From: Chondrosia reniformis
Taxonomy: Eukaryota; Porifera; Demospongiae; Chondrillida; Chondrillidae
NCBI GenBank assembly: GCA_947172415.1
Contig: OX359196.1
Span: forward strand, 2,110,501-2,174,500
Direction of reading: 5' to 3'
Length of the DNA stretch: 64,000 nucleotides
Under the pieces are notes generated by a model, which made no database searches, was not told where the DNA came from, and was given only the letters and a program-made list of their open reading frames with translations. Both the position numbers and the translations under genes were made by a program. The first letter of the stretch is position 1, and each line of letters begins with the position of its first letter. Of this stretch, positions 60,901 to 64,000 are shown in pieces.

Positions 60901-63900
60901 CGAACTTATCTTTGTAAAGGTTCATCTTTCGACTTTTAGAGCGTCTAGAGCTGAGTCACTGAAGAAGACCCCCAGGGTCGAAACGTTTGGCAGACAGAAG
61001 AATCGAAAAAACTGCGTCTCTAGACGCTCTAAAAGTCGAAAGATCAACCTTTACAAAGACCATTTATGTGGGTGTTTTAGTACCTTCTCAAGGTTCCATA
61101 TATCAGTTGTCTCTGGATGTTGTCTCTTTACCTGCTATACTGCTTTTTTATACTTCGTCCTCACCTCCAGATAGTATTTCCTGTGAGTTCTTTTTTCATC
61201 TAGGCATCTGCATTTCATGCTCCCTATCTTAACTTCTTTCAGACCTGACTTTATCATATAACTTCTTGGTACCTTTTATCAAGTTCACTCTGGTCCATGG
61301 ACGACACCTCAAAACCTTCTGCAAGAGTTCTTATCCCCTCCTCTTCTCCTTCCAGGAAATCTGCAGGTATGACAAGCCTATTTCTTTCCCTTCCTCCCAA
61401 AAATCATTACTCTCCATCCAATCCTTTTAGTTTCAAGTTCCACATCATGAGAGGGTGATCAGGAACCATTGGAACCTCCCCAGTCTCATCTCATTCAGGC
61501 AATTGGACATTGTAATCACCTGGAAATCCTCTACCCTCTTCATCTCCTCCTCCATGCCGACTTCTCCTGATCCTCTCTTAGCTCTTTTGTCAAGGCATCT
61601 CCTGTTGTTCCCTATCCACCTATACCCCTCTACTTCTACTCCATCATTTCCCCTCAGCTAGGTTTCTGTTACTGCCATGAGAACTTGTTTGTAATGCTTT
61701 AAGACTTTTACTCTAATATCTTCTAGTCTATCTGTTTTTTTCATCCTCCTTTTCCCCCAGCCACACACATTCCAAGACATCATTCTACGTGTAAGCTTCT
61801 CCCCTCCTAGCTCCTTACCTTCTTCATTCCAACCCCCTCCCCTCCTTCCCGAAGATTGATCCCAATTATTAACCCTTACCTGTGCCTTCCCGACACAGGG
61901 CCCTGCTGGATTTATCCCCAAATTTTCTGCAGCTACCATTTTTCTTGGTCACATTTCTTCTCTAATTGTCTTAAGTCCTCCTCTTGAGCTTTTAAGGCAA
62001 ACAACCATTTTCCTAGCCCCTTTCTGTGAATAGGTCTCTTCTTAATTGAGTAATTGCTTCTCATGCTCCCCCCACATTTCTTGATTGCTTTGACAATTTC
62101 AGAACAGATATCAGTTTCAGTTTCTTGAGTTCCCCCATATTTTCCTTTTCCTGCTGGCTTCCCATTGCTTTTCTTCTTTCTGACCTGCATGGCGACTACT
62201 CTTTTGACTCATTGCTTTCCTTTTATCCCTGCCGGGTGACGTTACTCTGTCCTTATCCTGCCTATCCTCTCCCATATACCTCATCTTCTCTTGTGACTGA
62301 TGCCCCTTTCCTCTACTTTTTGTCGCCCATAAACTTATTTTTCTGATGCTCTGATTGTTCTCTTTTTCCTAGTGTGTCATCCTGAGTCTCTCCACCTATT
62401 ACCACCTTTAACGCCTGCATGGGTTTTCCCATCTCTTTACATTTATTCTCTAAGCCCTCAATCTTTCCTCTTAATCTAGAAATTCCCCCTTTCAAAGTAA
62501 ATTTATTACCTTTTAAACGATTAACATTGTACCTCAGAGTCTCCAGCGTTTTCTGGTCGCTCTGGTACAAGGCTAGCATTGTCATAACTTCCTTCATACA
62601 GAAGAAGCAGAAGGTTACTTCGTCCCATTCAACCACACATTTGGCTAACTTGTAACACGAGAGGTGAGACCACCTTTCACACTTCCCATACCCCACCAAG
62701 TCCTTCCTGTTCTTTGCTGTGGACTCCCGATTCTTCCCACAGATACCAAAAATCACCTCATTTTTAGCCGGAGTATCAACACCTTTCGAGGAATTTGCTT
62801 CTTCCTTGCCCAAATTTTTCCTGCTTTCCTTGCCTGTCCAGTAGGTGTACGGCATCCTTTGATTTGATTTCTGAGCCTATTGACCCGACTTTGAGTACGC
62901 CTTTTACTGACATTTCTTCCTGGAGCCTTCTTCTCTCAATATGATTGGATCAAATCATATATATGTACGATAATATGCCCATTCTGTTTCTAGGTTCTTT
63001 CTTGGAGCCAAATGAATTATATATATTGATTAGATTACTATGGTATTTTGTAACTTTCTATATATATATAATGTTGACCAGACTATTCTCATGCATTAAA
63101 CGCCCTTTGTGCACGTGTGTACTTACCATAAGACCTTTTACCGATATAGACATCTGTGGTGTTTGCATTGCATAATGCACCAAGTAACAGAGACCTTATC
63201 AAAGGATACTCCAATGACTCATTGATCACAGCAAAGCGTTTCAGGGAATACATTCTTCTTAATGAGGATGTCAAATTTTCATACAATTCTGGATCAACTT
63301 CACTGGTTCCCTTAAAATGTCATAAAAACAGCATAATAATTAAATAAAAAAAAAACATATTTTATAAACATGTCCCTGCAGTATATTGGACTTTATGCAA
63401 ATGCACTACAAATAGATTTCTTAAATCTAAATACTTTTAGTTGACAATACATGTATACGTAAGTCTTAGAGTAATACCATATGTTTGCATGGAAACTAAG
63501 CTAAGCATATTACAAACCTCCTTCACAGTAGAAATGTCAAGTTTCACTTGCTCCATAGTCTTGGATTTAGCAATACCATTTATAAGAACTGTCCTCTGTT
63601 TTTGAGTGAGTGACATTACAATGTAACACTTCTGACAGCTCACAAGACACTCTTCAGGTATAGCAAGAGTCAATTCACTATTTGCTACACAATTATTAAC
63701 CGAAAAAATATGGTACTATACTGTTGCATACAGTAGCTGCATATACATAGGCCATATTCGTTTCATATGCAAAACTGCTATGCTGCCAGCTCACCGTCTA
63801 TATTATTATATACTTTTGACAGCTCAGTGTACAATGACTTAACAATTTTAGTCTAGTGCAGGGTAATGGTCATTCACTGGAAAACTGTATGCAACTTACC

Positions 63901-64000
63901 GAACGTAATATCCACCTCAGCTATCCACCTGTTCTTCAGCACACCTGACACCAATGATCCAAGGACAGAAACGTTCAGTGATTTCATATTAGAAGTAACA
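33643..64000 (-). CDS. Large leucine-rich-repeat-type gene, at least 16 exons, 5' end beyond window
   Basis: The minus strand holds an array of similar exons: B (63900 to beyond the edge), A 63518-63684, B 63127-63310, A 57303-57463, B 56865-57054, A 55315-55484, B 54877-55066, A 53321-53493, B 52164-52353, B 51573-51756, A 42670-42836, B 42362-42545, A 40618-40793. Two last exons, 34220-34342 and 33643-33924, end in TAA. A exons begin in phase 1 and end in phase 0; B exons do the reverse, so A-B pairs join in frame. A exons carry CTL-LTLTVHEWVNVFL-I-QSE-L-QI-V, and B exons LYENVTSSLRRMHSLK-F-V ... LLLGALCN-NTTEVY. Leu spacing and length (about 28 residues per half) suggest leucine-rich repeats, as in NLR-type sensors. 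The N-terminal domains are not visible, so the class is open. Confidence 0.65.
34220..34342 (-). CDS. LRR gene, penultimate exon
   Basis: 41 codons, phase 0 at both ends, acceptor TTCAAAG, donor AAG|GTTAGT. It reads LIQLKEALKQSNLKKVNIKL, a clear LRR-like segment. Its phase fits the A exon at 40618-40793 directly. Confidence 0.65.
35365..36420 (+). pseudogene. Ty3/gypsy protease-reverse transcriptase region
   Basis: Frames at 35365-35562 (protease, DTGA), 35559-35855 (linker with RPRPIPFAIRDAIK, the RT entry) and 35898-36143 (GRFCICGDYK, FTKLDLSQTYQQ, RT fingers/palm) are collinear. Stops or frameshifts separate them. RT copies RNA into DNA in intact elements; this one cannot. Confidence 0.7.
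36753..37089. mobile_element. MITE inserted in the gypsy RNase H region
   Basis: It separates the gypsy frame upstream (LPDHKPLLQ) from the frame resuming at TILGPNNGIPPLAAVQ. The right end GATAAAGGG-TTAA and the interior (GACGGCCATTTTG, AAGCGCTATCGAT) match the MITE at 44.30-44.76 kb. The left boundary is approximate. Confidence 0.5.
37500..37690 (-). repeat. Inverted copy of the gypsy gag segment
   Basis: The reverse complement matches 34960-35150, including ELK-MSTTCEFHRYLEE. It follows directly after the truncated integrase linker, so the element contains its own gag piece in opposite orientation. Confidence 0.65.
38070..40617. other. Intron of the LRR gene, repeat fragments only
   Basis: No coding exon is supported. 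GTAGGTCTTCATCAGCAATAATGA near 39240 and GATGAAGACCTATAAGGTTCGAAATG near 39773 are inverse copies of the motif also found at 22.3 and 60.97 kb, probably MITE ends. Confidence 0.35.
40618..40793 (-). CDS. LRR gene, A-type exon
   Basis: 176 nt, phase 1 to 0, acceptor TTAATAG, donor GAG|GTACAC. It carries CTLHLTLTVHQWVDVFLSIA and ERLEQIMVDG. Confidence 0.7.
41295..41755. mobile_element. Complete pogo/Tigger-like MITE, about 460 bp
   Basis: TA-flanked inverted ends CAGTAGGCCCTGGTTTAACC and GGTTAAACCAGGGCCCACTA. Its left 140 bp match the copy at 25.08 kb. It lies in an LRR-gene intron. The minus frame inside shows no catalytic motif. Confidence 0.7.
42362..42545 (-). CDS. LRR gene, B-type exon
   Basis: 184 nt, phase 0 to 1, acceptor TGTATAAG, donor GTTG|GTAAGTG. 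Reads ELYETLTSSINGMPSLKRFA and SIREVYISDK. Confidence 0.7.
42670..42836 (-). CDS. LRR gene, A-type exon
   Basis: 167 nt, phase 1 to 0, acceptor GCTTTATAG, donor GAG|GTACTT. Reads LECRLRLKLKLHEWVDLFL and ENLEQIKVDQ. The intron to the next B exon is only 124 bp. Confidence 0.7.
43310..44130 (-). pseudogene. RLE-type LINE reverse transcriptase fragment
   Basis: Minus-strand frames give IPDWLTRGRPLLIPKKGDL, AANYRPIACLNTMYKAITA, VDYEKAYGRVPNEWL and LFRGDSLSPLLL. These are RT fingers and palm motifs of R2/NeSL/R4-like LINEs. The catalytic YADD region is degraded. At least two frameshifts. It lies in an LRR-gene intron. Confidence 0.7.
44300..44763. mobile_element. piggyBac-like MITE flanked by CTAA
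   Basis: Ends CCCTTTTCCGCCCGCG and CAGGCGGTAAAGGG are inverted and flanked by CTAA on both sides. The interior shares GGCCATTTTGAAAA and AAGCGCTATCGATACAT with the MITE inside the gypsy element. Confidence 0.6.
44780..45016 (-). pseudogene. LINE N-terminal fragment, left half
   Basis: The minus strand reads WFNHVDMALLEEANTWMEKQ and AWHLNCLVYFAMAV. These are LINE-like protein pieces between two transposon insertions, probably continuous with the 45.98-47.19 kb fragment before the hAT insertion. The family is not certain. Confidence 0.35.
45022..45971. mobile_element. hAT-like element with 15-bp inverted repeats and CACAG duplication
   Basis: CAGGGTTTCTTTCAG at 45022 and its exact inverse ending at 45971 are flanked by CACAG on both sides. 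On the minus strand 45116-45328 encodes KLINTCLRNQLGEKSISYL, like the dimerisation segment near the end of hAT transposases. The remainder is degenerate. The 5-bp duplication fits hAT5-like groups better than the usual 8-bp hAT. Confidence 0.65.
45977..47190 (-). pseudogene. LINE N-terminal region (minus strand), right half
   Basis: Several collinear minus frames (45984-46379, 46354-46566, 46646-46846, 46822-47184) have a LINE-like composition. A short tandem repeat of RQ-EPLPLKPK-type sequence recurs near 46540 and 46630. No catalytic domain is recognised. By position it may be the 5' part of the RT fragment at 43.3-44.1 kb. A 22-G run at 46904-46925 interrupts it. Confidence 0.35.
46904..46925. 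repeat. Poly-G run, 22 bases
   Basis: An uninterrupted G tract; its length may be a sequencing estimate. Confidence 0.9.
47500..49735 (+). pseudogene. RLE-type LINE, RT to C-terminus, degenerate
   Basis: The plus strand shows PENFRPIA-like RT entry, then SVSTKKWRSHPIPITQG and LQGDTLSLLLFLLTFN. LADNLTVFS follows, where the catalytic ADD has become ADN, and then LGLSIRPDKCVLVAL. Downstream come CALCSSPNPTTNHILS and a terminal RPDL, the zinc knuckle and restriction-like endonuclease region. Many stops are present. Orientation is opposite to its LRR host gene. Confidence 0.65.
49760..50906 (-). pseudogene. APE-type LINE, endonuclease half
   Basis: Minus-strand frames read LDFLTLQETRREED, LRGGMAVVVDPKLQL, SDRMAVVTFRF and IVLPSPSYFPQQQ, the endonuclease motifs. 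A linker (RILEVERVKDDGCKMF) leads towards RT, which is missing. Several stops are present. It is a separate insertion from the RLE fragments next to it. Confidence 0.6.
50910..51572. other. Intron DNA without recognised features
   Basis: No conserved coding or repeat structure was recognised apart from AT-rich tracts. Confidence 0.3.
51573..51756 (-). CDS. LRR gene, B-type exon
   Basis: 184 nt, phase 0 to 1, acceptor GCTTTAAG, donor TTG|GTAAGT. Reads GLYENVASSLRRMHSLKRL and STTEVYITDN. It follows another B exon without an intact A exon between, so it can be used only if the upstream B exon is skipped, or the reverse. Confidence 0.65.
52002..52045 (-). pseudogene. Remnant of an A-type LRR exon
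   Basis: The minus strand reads SEKLGGVISE followed by GAG|GTACAA, the end of an A exon with its donor. The 5' part and acceptor are gone. Confidence 0.45.
52164..52353 (-). CDS. LRR gene, B-type exon
   Basis: 190 nt, phase 0 to 1, acceptor GTTTGTAG, donor TTTG|GTAAGTG. Reads ENVTSSLRRMHSLKSFAV and NTTEVYISNG. Confidence 0.7.
52931..53217. mobile_element. Fold-back MITE with about 90-bp arms
   Basis: The left arm (GATGGCAGTGTTTCCAACAG ... GACAAGGATAACCATA) is mirrored by TATGGTTATCCTTGTCA ... GGAAGCACTGCCATCC. The spacer includes the short repeat TCGCAGTCGCAGTCGC. Confidence 0.6.
53321..53493 (-). CDS. LRR gene, A-type exon
   Basis: 173 nt, phase 1 to 0, acceptor ATGCCAAG, donor AGG|GTACTG. 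Reads LKCTLHMTLAVHEWMDMFL and EKLKEIEVNG. Oldest of the three A exons in the duplicated block. Confidence 0.7.
53762..53999. mobile_element. MITE with TATGTGAG ends (copy 1; copy 2 at 55750-55987)
   Basis: Left TATGTGAGCGCCGCC and right CCGGTGACACTCACATA are imperfect inverted repeats. GCAGAAAATGGCC and GGCCATTTTCTGC form an inner pair. The insertion predates the tandem duplication, as both units carry it. Confidence 0.55.
54044..54155. repeat. Hairpin repeat (copy 1; copy 2 at about 56032-56143)
   Basis: ACCACGG...GGTGTATATGGGTTTTGGAG and its inverse CTCCAAAATCCATATACACC...CCGTGGT form a long stem. It is probably a small MITE. Confidence 0.6.
54877..55066 (-). CDS. LRR gene, B-type exon (duplication copy 1)
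   Basis: 190 nt, phase 0 to 1, acceptor TTGTAAG, donor TTTG|GTAAGTG. Reads ELYENVTSSLRRMHSLECFA and NTTEVYVSDW. Confidence 0.75.
55315..55484 (-). CDS. LRR gene, A-type exon (duplication copy 1)
   Basis: 170 nt, phase 1 to 0, acceptor ATGCCAAG, donor AAG|GTACCC. Reads LKCTLRLTLTVHEWVNVFL and ERLKQINVYG. Confidence 0.75.
56865..57054 (-). CDS. LRR gene, B-type exon (duplication copy 2)
   Basis: 190 nt, phase 0 to 1. Differs from copy 1 by few residues: SLKCFA for SLECFA and YVRDW for YVSDW. Both changes are amino-acid replacing. Confidence 0.75.
57303..57463 (-). CDS. LRR gene, A-type exon (duplication copy 2)
   Basis: 161 nt, phase 1 to 0, with a 9-nt in-frame deletion relative to copy 1 just before CTLDLTLTVHEWVNVFL. 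The frame is kept despite the deletion. Confidence 0.75.
57960..58137 (-). other. Coding-like segment of unknown origin inside the Tc1/mariner element
   Basis: The minus strand reads RLEEAIRNEMASKIMVEWIE and GRAAGKRLYVTRNSI, then GKTASVIWGKSR. It resembles the short N-terminal VEWxEG...VxWGKK domain seen in many cnidarian and sponge proteins of unknown function. It could be a captured host exon. Low certainty. Confidence 0.3.
58171..58371. repeat. Hairpin MITE, about 62-bp arms, inside the Tc1/mariner element
   Basis: GCCAATCAAAACTCTAC...GAGGTCCGCCGAA and GGAATCTGTGAAAATCCT are mirrored by AGGATTTTCACAGATTC and TTCGGCGGACCTC...GTAGAGTTTTGATTGGC. The outer CATATTATTT/AAATAATATG also pairs. 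Confidence 0.7.
59030..62215 (-). pseudogene. LINE ORF2: endonuclease and reverse transcriptase, degenerate
   Basis: Reading the minus strand from the right: SWNVCGWG and VLMAVTET (APE endonuclease, about 61700-61800), further endonuclease pieces to 61450, then RSMVIPIPEKRKL and EDFRGISVNQ (RT entry, 60470-60540). AEEQGDFRRGRGCRNQIL follows (60350-60410), then ALLHADDIYSLAEDERKL, the catalytic box (about 60000). The normal YADD is HADD here. Post-RT pieces continue to about 59030. Many stops and frameshifts. A fold-back repeat sits at 60909-61059. Same strand as the host LRR gene, in its 5.7-kb intron. Confidence 0.7.
60909..61059. mobile_element. Fold-back element with 42-bp arms inside the LINE
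   Basis: Arms 60909-60950 and 61018-61059 are inverse with one mismatch (TCTTTGTAAAGGTT...CGTCTAGAG). The centre holds GAAGAAGACC and GGGTCGAAACGTTTGG, the motif seen at three other places in the window. Confidence 0.7.
62313..62870 (-). pseudogene. LINE ORF1 with PHD-like finger and coiled coil
   Basis: A 180-codon minus frame, without a clean start, reads CGKNRESTAKNRKDLVGYGK, C-RWSHLSCYK and VTFCFFC. This is a PHD-like Cys4-His-Cys3 pattern. A coiled coil follows (GGISRLRGKIEGLENKCKEM), with a Lys-rich end. It precedes the ORF2 remnant in the correct order, so it is the ORF1 of that LINE and a sister of the copy at 14.6 kb. The next stretch (61933-62190) continues with a basic region before the endonuclease. 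Confidence 0.65.
63127..63310 (-). CDS. LRR gene, B-type exon
   Basis: 184 nt, phase 0 to 1, acceptor TTTTAAG, donor TATG|GTAAGT. Reads ELYENLTSSLRRMYSLKRFA and NTTDVYIGKR. Confidence 0.75.
63518..63684 (-). CDS. LRR gene, A-type exon, divergent
   Basis: 167 nt, phase 1 to 0, acceptor TTGTGTAG, donor GAG|GTTTGT. Reads KCYIVMSLTQKQRTVLINGI and MEQVKLDIS. It keeps the length and phases of A exons but little of their sequence. Confidence 0.65.
63900..64000 (-). CDS. LRR gene, B-type exon, cut by window edge
   Basis: Ends in phase 1 at donor TTCG|GTAAGT. Reads MKSLNVSVLGSLVSGVLKN and AEVDITF, a divergent B exon. The gene continues to the right. Confidence 0.6.

Noticed and set aside
1..64000. 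tRNA, rRNA or other structured RNA genes
   Set aside because: No cloverleaf with A/B boxes or rRNA-like segment was recognised by eye; a dedicated scan would be needed to exclude them.

Overview
The window is AT-rich animal DNA, most probably from a sponge (demosponge) or another early-branching metazoan. The case rests on split genes with many short GT-AG introns (about 60-100 bp), a fibrillar-collagen fragment, an Ig/FN3 membrane receptor, a long leucine-rich-repeat exon array, interstitial CCCTAA repeats, and a transposon load typical of small marine-invertebrate genomes. There is no operon structure and no bacterial gene organisation. The species is inferred, not proven.

Layout. 0-2.2 kb: remains of an EnSpm/CACTA-like (TNP2-type) transposase plus a second decayed copy of its last exon. 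3.0-3.8 kb, minus strand: an intron-split ISXO2/IS1595-type transposase pseudogene. 5.3-7.1 kb: two in-phase minisatellites (33-bp and 21-bp units). 7.3-8.3 kb: a two-exon gene of unknown function with a possible PD-(D/E)XK nuclease core. 9.8-14.4 kb: MITEs, the end of an RLE-type LINE, and a collagen C-terminal fragment abutting a Ty3/gypsy tail. 14.6-16.5 kb: a decayed LINE whose ORF1 carries a PHD-like finger. 17.1-19.0 kb: an uninterrupted (GGAT)472 tract. 20.2-23.9 kb, minus strand: the best complete gene, a six-exon, 404-residue signal peptide-Ig-FN3-Ig-TM-tail receptor in which every intron is phase 1.

25.4-29.0 kb: a Pro/Ser-rich secreted-type gene split by a 3,122-bp CACTA-like element (3-bp TSD, CACTGTAA ends) that itself carries two TTAA-flanked elements. 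29.1-32.2 kb: LINE, P2X7-like and pogo-like fragments. 33.1-33.6 kb: an uninterrupted paralogue of the split Pro/Ser-rich gene.

From 33.6 kb to beyond the right edge, the minus strand carries one very large LRR-type gene. Two exon types alternate: A (phase 1 to 0) and B (phase 0 to 1). Two terminal exons follow, ending with a stop at 33,643. The introns are packed with a Ty3/gypsy element, a hAT-like element, several RLE- and APE-type LINE remnants, a Tc1/mariner element and MITEs. One A-B unit has been duplicated in tandem very recently (offset 1,988 bp).

The two strongest biological items are the Ig/FN3 receptor and the LRR exon-pair array. Both are membrane or recognition-type genes built from frame-preserving exon modules. 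Almost everything else is mobile DNA in various states of decay. Family assignments come from motifs read by eye; no database search was possible.
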